Source of the DNA: Peromyscus leucopus
Taxonomy: Eukaryota > Chordata > Mammalia > Rodentia > Cricetidae
DNA: 64,000 nt
Reading direction: 5' to 3'
Assembly (NCBI RefSeq): GCF_004664715.2
Contig: NC_051064.1
Coordinates: forward strand, 113,074,240 to 113,138,239
This document shows positions 43,325-53,814 of the stretch, piece by piece. The notes below the pieces were generated by a model. It ran no database searches and was not told the origin of the DNA. It saw only the letters and a program-made list of their open reading frames with translations. Within the stretch, counting starts at the first letter, position 1. Every line of letters starts with the position of its first letter. The position numbers were made by a program, and so were the translations under genes.

Positions 43325-43540
43325 TTTTAAGACAGGATCTCAGAAGTCCCAGGTTGGTTTCAACTTGCTATGTAGCCAAGGATGACCTTGAACTTATACA
43401 CTTGCTGTACCTCCTAAGTGCTGAGATAGGCAGGCATGCATAACCACACCTGGTTTAGGCAGTGCTGGGGGAATCAAACCAGGGCTTTGTGCCTGTGGAA
43501 CAGCACTCACTCTGCCGGCTGAGCTACATTCCCAGCCCTG
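43325..43540 (-). mobile_element. B4 SINE (B1 + ID)
   Basis: AAGACAGGATCTCAGAAGTC, AGCCAAGGATGACCTTGAAC, then the ID part GGGGGAATCAAACCAGGGCT and GCTGAGCTACATTCCCAGCC. Confidence 0.85.
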
Positions 43541-43544
43541 GTTT

Positions 43545-43645
43545 TAAGATTTTATTTAGTTGGTTTTGGCTTTGGTTTTCAGTGCTACCCAAGCCACACA
43601 CATAATGGGCAAGTGATCTACCACTAAGTTCCTTGCCAGCCCATA
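43545..43645 (-). mobile_element. ID-like SINE fragment
   Basis: ATAATGGGCAAGTGATCTAC and CACTAAGTTCCTTGCCAGCC. Confidence 0.5.
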
Positions 43646-43659
43646 TCATTTTGGTCTTC

Positions 43660-44520
43660 AGTAACATTTTGCATAGACTTGATTATACTATTTTAGCCTG
43701 TATGAAGGATTTATCCTGAGGGGAAAAAATAGACTAAAACAATTGCTTATAAAGTACAAAGAATACAGTGTGTGGAATTTCTTCACTGCAAATACTCAGG
43801 GATATCTGAAACAAAGAACATGTATTTTGTCTTTTTTTTTCTACCCCACCCCATATTTTGTTGTCTTAACTGGTTTATTCATGTAAAACAATGGAAATAT
43901 TCAGCTTTACAACCAACCCAAAATATTTGTGAACATCTCTTATCTAGGAAGGGGATAAAGCCTTCTATACAAGTTTTAATCCAATAATCAATTGGAGTGT
44001 ATACCTATGAGTATCCCATTACTGTTTACTAGGAGATTGAACTGTAGAATTTCACTTTGTAAGTCAAGACCAACCAACCGTGGAGAACAAACCATCATGT
44101 GCTTTAGAGCACTTTTACATTTGCTTTTCAAAATGATGTCTTTCTGTCAAGGAAATATCTAACATATACCTGCCTGCTGACTCCTTTATCCTTCACTTTG
44201 GAGAAACTACCCATTACAGATTCATGTGCTTCTTGCTCTATATTTCAGTCCAGAAAAATTCTTCCAATGTCTTCAATGTGGTAAGCCCAGGCCAAGCTAG
44301 CCAGGATAACAGGACTTCTGCTATCAGGGAGCTTGCCATTTGTCTGTGGCTGAAGCTACTAAGAGTGATACAAATGAAGGGATATGGGCCATGTTCAAGT
44401 GGGATAGAAGGAGGTTTAGAAGAGTAGGAAATGGCACATAGATCAGAAGAACATAAAGCAATGCAGTTTGAATTGAACTCTGGGTAAATACTCTTTGCTT
44501 AAGAGAAGCTCATTGTCTCA
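43660..44520. other. Intronic sequence without recognised features
   Basis: Complex DNA; nothing I can name. Confidence 0.4.
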
Positions 44521-44524
44521 GGAG

Positions 44525-44650
44525 ACGTGGCTGAAGGTTACTTAGTAAGAGCTATGGTGTCAAGTTGCCTGAATTCAAATCCTACTGTGTCACCTAACAA
44601 ACCCTGAATCTTGAGAAAAACCACACCAACTTTTTATGCCTCCATTTTAT
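44525..44650 (+). mobile_element. MIR SINE fragment
   Basis: GTTGCCTGAATTCAAATCCT, ACTGTGTCACCTAACAAACC, TGCCTCCATTTT follow the MIR 5' half. Confidence 0.65.
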
Positions 44651-44654
44651 TTTT

Positions 44655-44850
44655 AAAAGACATTTTATTTTATATGTATGAATGATTTGTTTGCATCTGT
44701 GAATGCATACCAGAGGCAGAAGGTGGCATCAGATATTTTGGAACTGGAGTAACAAATGGTTGTGAGCCACCAAGTGGGTGCTGAGAACTGAATCTGGGAC
44801 CTCTGGAGATCAGTGAGGACTCTTTAACCTCTAAGCCATCTCTCCAATCC
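44655..44850 (-). mobile_element. B2 SINE
   Basis: GACATTTTATTTTATATGTA, GTGAGCCACCAAGTGGGTGC, CTCTAAGCCATCTCTCCAAT. Confidence 0.92.
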
Positions 44851-44864
44851 TTGTGCCCCCATTT

Positions 44865-45085
44865 TAAAAATCTTATTTTATATGTATGGGTGCTTGATCT
44901 GCATGTAAGTATGTGTACCACATTTGTGCCTGATGCTCATGGAAGGCTAGAAGAGGCCATCCCATTCCCTAGGACTAGAGTTACAGGTGGTAGTAAGCCA
45001 CCATGTAGGTGCTTGGGAATCAAACCCAGGACCTCTGAAAAGACAGCCAGTACTCTTAACTACAGGACCATCTCTCCAGCCCTTT
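44865..45085 (-). mobile_element. B2 SINE
   Basis: ATCTTATTTTATATGTATGG, AGTAAGCCACCATGTAGGTG, AGGACCATCTCTCCAGCCCT. Lies 15 bp after the previous B2, same orientation. Confidence 0.92.
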
Positions 45086-45089
45086 GTTC

Positions 45090-46035
45090 TTCTGTCTTTA
45101 ATATCAGTTTGTAGCTGCTTTACAGTTGTTGTGAAGGTTATATTAGTTAATAGTTATAAGTACTTAGATTGGTATCTGTTAAGTATCCAGGAACTATTTT
45201 CTGTAGTAATGATACTATAAAATGAGTTTGAAAGAATGAATGGAAAATTACAATTTGGATTGAAGAAGGGGAAGACATTGCAAAAATCTGAAAATAAGAT
45301 GTAGCTTATAGTTTTTGCATGGCTTGATGCACGTGGCAAAGAAGTTTTAATAATTCAGTAAAACAATAAGCAGTTGTCCATAGAAAGGACTGGGAAAGCT
45401 AAAAATGTGTGGTAGGGTACATTTTTTTTCATAGGGTGTACATCTGTATTCTGGTAGAATTTGAACTTTAAACTGTAAATAGTAAATGCTGGTTTTTAAG
45501 CAGGAAATTTACACCATTTGGATTTAAGAAACTGTTAGGTCTCTAGCCTTTGCACACTTTCTATGTTCAGTCTTTACAATAATATTGTTATAATTTATTT
45601 GCTTTGTTTGCCTTTTAAAGTACATTAATTTTCAAAATGTAGTCTACTGAGCACATTTGTTGAAAATACAGACTTCTAGGCTTCTGTGTTGGAAATTCTG
45701 CTAGTGGACCAGAGTGTTCTGTTCCCTTTAGTTTTCCTATGTAAGAACTGGTTTCTGTATGTTTTCAAATTTGAGGATAGTGGGGTTAGTGGCAAGAACA
45801 CGGCTGTTTGGAGTAGACAAACACAACTCCTCAACAGGGTACACCCTGCACAAACTACATAGCCAGTTTATCTGTCAGAAAATAGTAATGCTCTTTAGTG
45901 GTATTGTGGGAATGAAGAGAAACCTTTATAAACTGACTAGCCTATCATTGGCATTCGTGTATGTTGCCTCCTTCCTAAGCTTATAGTCTATCTCCCACAA
46001 CTAGTAAAAAAAAAAAAGGGATGTGTCTTAGCAGT
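45090..46035. other. Intronic sequence, mostly unrecognised
   Basis: Possible old hAT/MER5-like patch near 45620-45720 (AATTCTGCTAGTGGACCAGA). Otherwise nothing. Confidence 0.3.
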
Positions 46036-46039
46036 CTTG

Positions 46040-46130
46040 TCTCCAGTTTCTAACAAAAGGCTAATGTCAATTGGGTGTGCACTAAGTGTTTTATAAATGT
46101 GTAAGTGAATGACTGAATGATGGAATAAGT
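46040..46130 (+). mobile_element. LINE-2-like 3' end
   Basis: GTGCACTAAGTGTTTTATAA, TAAGTGAATGACTGAATGAT resembles the L2 3' end. Confidence 0.45.
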
Positions 46131-46134
46131 TTTA

Positions 46135-46780
46135 TAGGGAGGAACAGGAAACTGTGAGACTCATGAAAAATGCAAATGTCAAATCTGAGCAAAACAGAAC
46201 AGGGTTTGAATGGAGGTGCTTGGAAATATGTTGGTTCTATCCCACGTCACAGGCAGGTATGGGTAAGCCTTTATACAGATGCTCACAAGCTAGCTGGCTT
46301 TCTCTAAAGCAGACACTGAGACAGTTCTCCCTTTAAGTCCCGCCACTAAAGAAATTAGCAAACCACTCCTAGATCCAGCTTTTCAACTCACAGCCACATA
46401 CCACCTCTACCCAAATGAAAAAGAATCTTCTAAACACCTCTACCGGAAATTCCAGAGACATTCTAGCAAGGCAACTTCACGATTAAAACTTGGCAGTTCC
46501 TTGTGATGTATAAATTCATCTCTCTGTTTTTATATCATACAGTGGGCTGTTTTTAAATCACTGTTTAAAACTGTTGTTAACTAGAGTTTTTTAATAACTA
46601 GTTTTTTATGTAAACACTAAGTCTAATATTTAAGCTCAATCTTTATGTAATAAGAGCCTAAAAAAATACTGGGTGTTAGATTTTTCCATAGTCCTCACTA
46701 CATTGCTTTTGAGTGCTAACAATTCATTAATGATTTTGTAGATAAATCAGTGTAGCTCATATAAATTTAAATACAAAGGG
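46135..46780. other. Intronic sequence without recognised features
   Basis: AT-rich, particularly 46500-46770. No exon or repeat recognised. Confidence 0.4.
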
Positions 46781-46784
46781 TTTA

Positions 46785-46850
46785 TTTCTTGTTTATAGAG
46801 TCCTTGCCTAGCATGTGTGAGATCCAGAGTTCTATTCCCAACATTATATA
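46785..46850 (+). mobile_element. ID SINE fragment
   Basis: GAGTCCTTGCCTAGCATGTG, CAGAGTTCTATTCCCAACAT match the ID core after its first third. Confidence 0.65.
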
Positions 46851-46869
46851 TAGGTACACCTACATACTT

Positions 46870-47160
46870 ACTTTGTGTTTGTTTTGTGGGGGGCAGGCAG
46901 GTGTGAGTGCATGTGTATGTGTTTGGGATGTGGGATTGGGTGTGGCATTTGTATTTAGTTCATGCATATGAGTATGCTAGTATGTGTGTCTTTTTGTGCT
47001 CATGTGAAGGACAGAGCAAAACATTGTCTTTATCACTATTACCTTGAGACAAGGTGTCTCACTAAGCCAGTTCACCTTTTTGGCTAGGCTGACCAGCCAA
47101 CAAGCTCTTGGGATCCTCTTGTCTCTACCTTGTAATGCCTGGATTATACAGATAGATGGG
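46870..47160 (-). mobile_element. B3/B4-type SINE
   Basis: GGGGCAGGCAGGTGTGAGTG, CTTGAGACAAGGTGTCTCAC, TGTAATGCCTGGATTATA. The right end runs into the GATA array. Confidence 0.65.
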
Positions 47161-47173
47161 TATAGGCAGACAG

Positions 47174-47175
47174 AT

Positions 47176-47243
<68 letters not shown>

Positions 47244-47262
47244 CATAGATAGATAGATAGAA
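47174..47262. repeat. (GATA)n microsatellite
   Basis: About 20 GATA units with one ATAC change. Confidence 0.98.
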
Positions 47263-47309
47263 AGAAACTGTGTAGCCAAATGTTCATTTGTTGTTCCTTG
47301 GTATTTTTA

Positions 47310-47410
47310 GAATCTACCAGGTATCAGACATTGTGTAGGACTAAAGACACAGATAAAAGAGACAAAGTCTCTTCAATTTACTTATAGTCTGATGAAAGTA
47401 GTAGTCAGTA
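47310..47410 (+). mobile_element. Ancient L2-like fragment
   Basis: CAGGTATCAGACATTGTGTA, AAGTCTCTTCAATTTACTTA, TAGTCTGATGAAAGTAG resemble an old LINE segment (CAGGCACTGTG...GAGCTTACAGTCTA). Confidence 0.4.
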
Positions 47411-47639
47411 TTACTGGATGAGAGAAATTATAAAGCTGGAGCTAAACATCCCTTCATTATCTCTGTGGAGCATCCCTTAGTAATCAAATGAACAAAGTCT
47501 ATACTTGATATTCCCATTAATTTGTGTAGCAAGTGGAAACAGATTCTTTACACCCAGAAAAATAATTCTATGGCTGTCCTTTATGCTAACTTAAAGAGTA
47601 TATTTGCATCTTTTTGGAAAAAATATAGATTCAAGAGAA

Positions 47640-47790
47640 GTAAAGCAGAAAGACCTCTTAGGTTAGGTACTAGCATTCTAACCAGCTGTGGTACCCTGGA
47701 AAAATCATTTTCTAAGTCTCAATTTCATCTCTAATAGGTTTCTTTTTTGCCAACCAGATTGTTGTGTGAAAATTCTTTGTAAACTTTGAA
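47640..47790 (+). mobile_element. MIR SINE fragment
   Basis: ACCAGCTGTGGTACCCTGGA, AAAATCATTTTCTAAGTCTC, AATTTCATCTCTAATAGG follow the MIR core. Confidence 0.65.
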
Positions 47791-47799
47791 ATACAAAAC

Positions 47800-48550
47800 T
47801 TGAAAGGATTAAAAATTTTAGATAAAAATACAGAAAGGGTATTCATTAATACTTCATATATTTCCTTTACAAATACTTAATGATAGATTTGATAAAAGAT
47901 AGACAGGAAATGAGAGCATTTTACAGACTGGAAACCAGAGTTCCCCTCCCACCCTCACCCCAGAGCATTAGCTGGATTTCCTATGTAACAGAGCCCTGCT
48001 GGAAGGAAATGCATGTTTGACTCCAGCTCTTGTTTCTCTTTCTTTCTTAGAATGTGTGCCCCCAGGAGACATGATCTGAGAATAATTTACATGGCTACTG
48101 GGAAGCCTTTTTGTGGAATGTATTTTAAAGTACAGGTTTTTGTCAAAATTATTCTTGCTTTCTTTAAGACCTGTCATGATCTTAAATGGTATTTGTGTGA
48201 GATAGGATCCACCTAGACATCATTTTAAAGTTCATGTTCTGACATCAGTCTAGAGTGGAACCCATTTGTTGGCACACTCCAAATTGATGTCCATATTATA
48301 TGTTCCAAGAGTTACCACATGACATGATTTATGGCTACTTATTCTTACTTATACCGGAAAAGTCAGAAACATTTCCTTGAATTTTGGTTCATTCATTATG
48401 TTCCCCTTTCATAAATGCTTATTAGACATTCTGATTTATCATCTATAACTTCTCTATGGTGTTTTGTTTTTCTTGGATCTCTGTGTATTACAATTTAGAA
48501 ATTTTTTTCAAGTTGATTATCTTTATTAATCTCCCTTCTCCTTATCCATT
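47800..48550. other. Intronic sequence without recognised features
   Basis: Complex DNA with no named repeat or exon. Confidence 0.4.
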
Positions 48551-50229
48551 GGTGTGTTTTGTTTTTTGCTTTTGGTTGAGAACTTCATACATACATATAG
48601 TGCATTTTTAACAAATCCACTCCTTTTTCTCAGCTCCTTCTCTATCTCCACTTTTCCCTCCTTACTTAATGTGTTCTTTTTTCTTTTTTGTATACCCACT
48701 GAGGCAACTTAGTGCTGCCTGTATGTGCATGGGTGTAGGACTGTCTACTGGAATATGGTTAGTCTCTCAGGGGCAATGACCCTGAAGAAAACTGAATTCC
48801 TCCCCCTAGCAGGCATCAGGTACCAATAGCTCATCAGCCAAAGGTTGAAATAATGAGCCCTTCCCTCCTTTGTCTGCCTTGATCTCATGCAAAACGTGTA
48901 GTCTTATTCAAGCAGTTACTGCTGCTGTGAATTCATGTGTTCAAGGGCCATGGTATGTCCAGCATCTGTTTTGCTGCAGACATTCACTATCTCTGACTCT
49001 TACCGTCTGTCAATCCCCTCTTCTGCAGTGATGCCCGAGCCTTGGGTGCAGGGGGTATGGTATAGCTGTCCCATTTCGAACTGAACCCTTCACAGTTTGA
49101 TTTTTCAAATACTGACCAATTGTGGGTCTCTATATTAATTGTCATCTACTGTAAAAAGAAGCTTCTCTTGAGGGTTGAGACATGCTAATCTATGGCTATA
49201 AAGATAAGAACTTAGGGGACAGTTAGCAGAATGATAGTATTAGGTTCTCCCTGGGGCCTAGCCATCCACAAGGTTGTTTTGGCCCAGTTAGCAGTACCAG
49301 GTATGAGTTTCATCTTGTGTGGGGTGAGTGTACATCTAATAAAAAAAAAAAAAAGATTGATTACTTCTATAACATTGGTGGTGCTGTTGTACCAGGTGGC
49401 ATATCTTGCCAGGACAGTCATTATTGTAGTTCTCTGGATTCACAGCTGAGTAAGACTGTTGCTTATTTTCTTCCCATGCTGATGAAAGCTAGCCAGTAGG
49501 GATGAAGCTTCCAGGTTGACACCACTTGGTTTCTTCATGTTCTATGACCCAAAAATGTATCATCTCCAGCAATAGATCTTTCCATCAAGTTCTAGAGTAT
49601 AACCAAGAACATTGGGATTAGTCTGTAATCTTTGAGGGGAGAGGTCTGTGGGATCCCACTGACTAAGAATTGAATAAGAAGGAACCCATACCTGGCATTG
49701 GCTTTGGTTTTATTTTTGGTTTGCTATGGTTTTTTGTTTTGCTTTATTTTGTTTTGTTTTGATAGCCTGTGGTGTCTGGAGGTAGCATTGTACTCCACTA
49801 TAGAGTAACTCCACTTAAACTCTTTTTATATGTGTATATATGCATATTTTAGGAAGCTTCTACAGTAGTAGGTTTCCATATGACATTTTCAAAGCTCTTT
49901 AGTATTATTTATCCTTCTTCATACTCTCTCTACTCTGCCCCCTCATCCTCAACCCATTTAAGCCTTCCTGTCCCATTATTTCTCCTTCTCACTTCATATC
50001 ACCTATTTTCTACCCCCCCCCCTTGAAATGTACCTCTCCATGAATTTTTAATAGTTTCCTGCTCTCTATGGATACTCTAACTTAAACACATGTATCTAAA
50101 GATTAAAAACTAGTATCCACACATGAGAGGGAACATGTAGTATTTGTCTTTCTGGGTCTAGGTTACCTCATTCAAAATGTTTATTTCCAACTCCATCCAT
50201 TTACCTGTGAATTCATAATTGTATTCTTT

Positions 50230-50395
50230 TTTTTTTTTTTTTTTTTGGTTTTTCGAGACAGGGTTTCTCTGTGTAGCTTTGCGCCTTTTCCTGGAACTCA
50301 CTTGGTAGCCCAGGCTGGCCTCGAACTCACAGAGATCCGCCTGACTCTGCCTCCCAAGTGCTGGGATTAAAGGCGTGCGCCACCACCGCCCGGCA
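50230..50395 (-). mobile_element. B1 SINE, full length, with 17-bp target duplication
   Basis: TCATAATTGTATTCTTT occurs at 50213-50229 and 50396-50412. T run, TCGAGACAGGGTTTCTCTGT, GTAGCTTTGCGCCTTTTCCT (cricetid-type right half), CGTGCGCCACCACCGCCCGG. Few changes, so young. Confidence 0.97.
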
Positions 50396-50694
50396 TCATA
50401 ATTGTATTCTTTACAGTTGCATAATATGTCATTGAATAATTGTGCTACATTTTCATTACCTATTCATAGTTTACCAGACATCTAGTCTGTTTCTATTTCC
50501 TAGCTATTGTGAACAGAGCAGCAATGAACATGGGTGAGCAGGTTTCTCTATAGTAGGATATAGAGTCCTTTAGGAATATGCCCCAAGAGTTATGTCGCAG
50601 CAGCATATGATAAAATGTATTTCTAACTTGTTGAGGAACCTCCACACTGATTTCATTGGGACTGTTCCAGTTTATACATCCTTAGTCATCAGGG

Positions 50695-50778
50695 AAATAC
50701 ACATTAAAACTACTTTGAGATTTTATTTTACACCAGAAATACACATTAAAACTACTTTGAGATTTTATTTTACACCAG
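50695..50778. repeat. 42-bp unit, two exact tandem copies
   Basis: Copies 50695-50736 and 50737-50778, each starting AAATACACATTAAAACTACT, inside the sense part of the inverted L1. Confidence 0.97.
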
Positions 50779-50817
50779 TTAGAATGCTAAGATCCTAAAA
50801 ACAAATGACAACAAATG

Positions 50818-51363
50818 TGGTGGTGTTCAGCTTTCTACAGGCCCACATTGGAACACCAAAATGTGTTGGTTGGTTTTGCCCTTTTACTCTTTGGCTCTTT
50901 TGGGAGGGCCCCACCCCGCTCCCAAATAATCCCACATCGAGTCTTATTATTTTTTATAAATGCCTGACCCTAGCTTAGTTTGTTTCTTGCCAGCTTTTCT
51001 TAAACCGTCTACCTTTTGCCTCTGGGCCTTTTCCTTTTCTCACTTCTGTATGTCTTACTTTCATTCTTACTCTGTGGTTGAGTGGCTGGCCCCTAAAGTC
51101 CTCCTCTCCTTGTTGTCTCGCTCTTTCTTCTTTCCTCTTGCTCCTCCTAGATTTCTCCTTCTCTGCCTGCCAGCCTTTCTCCTGCATTGCTACTGGCTGT
51201 TCAGCTCTTTATTAGACCATCAGGTGTTTTAGACAGGCACAGGATTACAGCTTCACAGAGTTAAACAAATGCAACATAAAAGAATGCAACACATCTGTGC
51301 ATCATTAAACAAATGTTCCACAGCATAAATAAATGTAACACATCTTAAAATAATGTTCTACAT
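50818..51363. mobile_element. LTR-like medium-reiteration rodent repeat
   Basis: TTTGCCCTTTTACTCTTTGG, GCTCCCAAATAATCCCACAT, AGGATTACAGCTTCACAGAG, TTAAACAAATGCAACATAAA. The L1 reads ...GACAACAAATG before it and TTGGTGTGGATATGGAGAAA after it, so it is an insertion. Same family as 55245-55745. Name uncertain (RMER/ERV-like). Confidence 0.7.
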
Positions 51364-51428
51364 GTTGGTGTGGATATGGAGAAAAGGAGTACTTACTAGT
51401 CCATTAATGTTTAAGAGTATTGTCAGTC

Positions 51429-51792
51429 CTGAGGGACCCCCAACTGGATCAGGCCCTCTGAATAGGTGAGACAGTCGATTGGCTTGATCTGTTTGGGAAG
51501 CATCTAGGCAGTGGTACCAGGTCCTGGGCTTGTTGCATGAGATAGCTGTTTGAAACCTGGGACTTATGCAGGGATGCTTGGCTCAGTCTGGGAGGAGGGG
51601 ACTGGACCTGCCTGGACTGAGTCTATCAGGTCGATCCCAGTCCTCGGGGGAGACCTTGATCTGGAGGAGGTGGGAATGAGGGGTGGGCTGGGGGGAAGGG
51701 GAGGGGGGCAGCAAGGGAGAGAACAAGGGAATCTGTGGCTGTTATGTAGAACTGAATAGTAAATTAAAAGAAAAGAAAAGAAAAAGAAAAAA
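51429..51792 (+). mobile_element. Muroid L1 3' end insertion, 364 bp, with 16-bp target duplication
   Basis: AAGAGTATTGTCAGTC at 51413-51428 and 51793-51808. The body (GTGAGACAGTCGATTGGCTT; G-rich near 51690) is nearly the same as 16045-16400. 5'-truncated insertion with an AAAGAAAAGAAA-type tail. Confidence 0.92.
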
Positions 51793-51881
51793 AAGAGTAT
51801 TGTCAGTCATATATTTTCTAAGGCTTTGCTGAAATACAATTAATATGGAATAAACTGTATCTAAAAGAAGTATATAGTTTA

Positions 51882-52045
51882 GGGATTGGAGAGGTGGCTC
51901 AGTGGCTGAGAGCATTTATTGGTGCTGGTCTGACTTCCATAGCCACCAGGCACATGTGGAAATCAGACATACATGTGATGCACAGAGATACACGCAAGGA
52001 ATCCACTCATAAAGATAAATCTAAAGAATAAATAAAAACCTACAA
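51882..52045 (+). mobile_element. B2-type SINE, internally deleted
   Basis: AGGGATTGGAGAGGTGGCTC, ATAGCCACCAGGCACATGTG, AAATCTAAAGAATAAATAAA; the middle is shorter than normal. Confidence 0.88.
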
Positions 52046-52099
52046 ATGAGATACATCAAAGAAACATTTTTTTAAAAGTTTGCAGTTTGACATACCTAC

Positions 52100-52375
52100 A
52101 GAATCTTTTCTACAGTCAAAATTGTGAACTGTACATCACTCCCCAAGCTTCCTTGTACCCCTTCGTCTCTCTTTTGCCTGTCTTTTTACCAACTCAAAGC
52201 ACATGCTCTTTCTGTCAGTATAGGTTTATTGGCATTTTATAGAATTTTGAGAAAGGTTAAAATATGTTATAGCCAGAATATTTTGAGATTCATCCACGTT
52301 GTTGTATATATCATTCCACTCTTTTATTGCTGAACAGTATCCCACTATGTAGATATATCACAATTTCCAAATTTT
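52100..52375 (-). mobile_element. Ancient L1 (L1M-type) fragment
   Basis: TTCATCCACGTTGTTGTATA, TTTTATTGCTGAACAGTATC, CACTATGTAGATATATCACA: a common antisense segment of old mammalian L1. Confidence 0.7.
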
Positions 52376-52417
52376 TTGTTTATATTTTTATCAAATTTTT
52401 AATGAAAGTGGAGTTTG

Positions 52418-52535
52418 TATAACATGATAAACTGTTTCCATATATGTCGCATATAGCAAGTAGTTCAGTGGCACCTAGTTAATATAACATGGTTAACTGT
52501 TTCTCTATATGTAGTTCCTTGGCACTTAGTTTTTC
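52418..52535. repeat. Imperfect tandem duplication, two copies
   Basis: ATAACATGATAAACTGTTTC...GGCACCTAGTT is followed by ATAACATGGTTAACTGTTTC...GGCACTTAGTT, period about 68 bp, partly diverged. Confidence 0.75.
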
Positions 52536-52539
52536 TCAC

Positions 52540-53590
52540 AATGTTACACAAGCACTATCTAGTAATATTAACACTGTTGCATGTAAGAATAATTGCATTT
52601 GAAAATTTTAACTAAGTATTTAAAAAAAAACAGTTAAATAGCCAAGTAATTCTAATTTACAGTATGTTTTGTGGTTACCTTACTGTACATTATTCCAACA
52701 GAGTCAAATATTTCATTCATTGCTAGGCATTCTGGATCTTAAAAACAACCTGTGAATATGTAGAGCAAGTCTGACCTCCAGCAGCCACTAGAATGTGATG
52801 AGTATAAAATTTGTACATATGAGATGAGCCTGAGATTAGCTCTTGTCATTGAAAACAAACACTAAAGATTTTACATAAATCTCTCTGAATGATGTTGGCT
52901 TCCAGTGGGAGGACATTCAATCTGCCATTTGATAGAACCTTTATCTGACGGCCCTCTTCATAATTTCCATTGAGTAAAAGCAGGGCAAAGTTGAGAGTGA
53001 GAGTTTTCACTCTGGTTACATAGCTTCTTCTGTCTCTTCTGCTTTCAGTTGGGAACGAGGCCACGGGTCTCGTTTATCCTGCATTTCAGTGCTCTCTTCT
53101 TGGGCCCTGGTCTTTTGTGTTGACTTTCTTCAGTAAAAGTCACTCAGTCCTGAGCCAACTTCTTCAAGTTTCTAAATCAGTGGAGTTTGTAAACACAAAG
53201 ACCCAGTCATGATTGGCTTAAAATTTATGTAAATATCACTGATAAAAGGCTATGTGTACCCACTCTCTAAAATTGTAAGAGAAATTGTCGTGTAGTGTCA
53301 TGAGAGGTTCCAGTAACTATTCTGAGCAAGAAATGTTTTGACAAAAGCTCCTGCTTCTACTTTTAATAATGTTTGCATTTTTCATGGTCTGTAAGACTAA
53401 CAGTTCATAGGGGGAATAGAATGGCATCACAGTGAGAATGGGAATGCATGGTAAACTATGAGTGTATGCGTATAGGCCAAGGCCTGGAGTAAGTTTTAAA
53501 GGCTAAAGTAAAAAATGAAACAGTAATTTTTGTCCACAAGGATTAATAACAAATTGTGCTAGTTCTGTATCAAACTGGTTGGATATCTTT
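52540..53590. other. Repeat-poor intronic island
   Basis: About 1 kb without a named repeat. 52840-53110 keeps CpGs (CTGACGGCC, GGGAACGAGGCCACGGG) and a 72-codon frame on the minus strand (53064-52846) that matches no family I know. Not called a gene. Confidence 0.35.
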
Positions 53591-53599
53591 ATAAGGCTT

Positions 53600-53740
53600 A
53601 TTGTTTGATTTTGTTTTGATTTTTAAATCGGGTCATTCACTACTTAACCCAGGATGACATTGAATGCACCACCCTCCTGCCTCTGCCTCCCAAGTACTAA
53701 GGTTGTAGACAAATACCACTCAGCAGGCTTGCAGTAGTTT
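53600..53740 (-). mobile_element. B1-type SINE, diverged
   Basis: CCCAGGATGACATTGAATGC, CTGCCTCTGCCTCCCAAGTA, ACAAATACCACTCAGC. Confidence 0.75.
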
Positions 53741-53814
53741 TTGTGTAAGGTTCCAGTAGACTCTGCAAGGCTGTGAGTCTGGCACTCTTTTGTTACAGTT
53801 ACTATCAGTCGGTT

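Larger units (their letters stand above)
48560..51412 (-). mobile_element. L1 (Lx-type) 3' UTR and ORF2 end, antisense, with 5' inversion
   Basis: Antisense 3' UTR blocks CTCTCAGGGGCAATGACCCT, TTGTGGGTCTCTATATTAAT and CTCCACTATAGAGTAACTCC lead into antisense ORF2-end sequence (GTAGTATTTGTCTTTCTGGG, GGTTACCTCATTCAAAATGT, CATTACCTATTCATAGTTTA). At about 50680 the direction flips to sense (ATCCTTAGTCATCAGGGAAA). It is interrupted by B1 (50230-50395) and an LTR-like element (about 50818-51363), and resumes briefly to about 51412. Confidence 0.82.

Noticed and set aside
47174..47262. CRISPR-like array of regular repeats
   Set aside because: It is a tetranucleotide microsatellite; no spacers.
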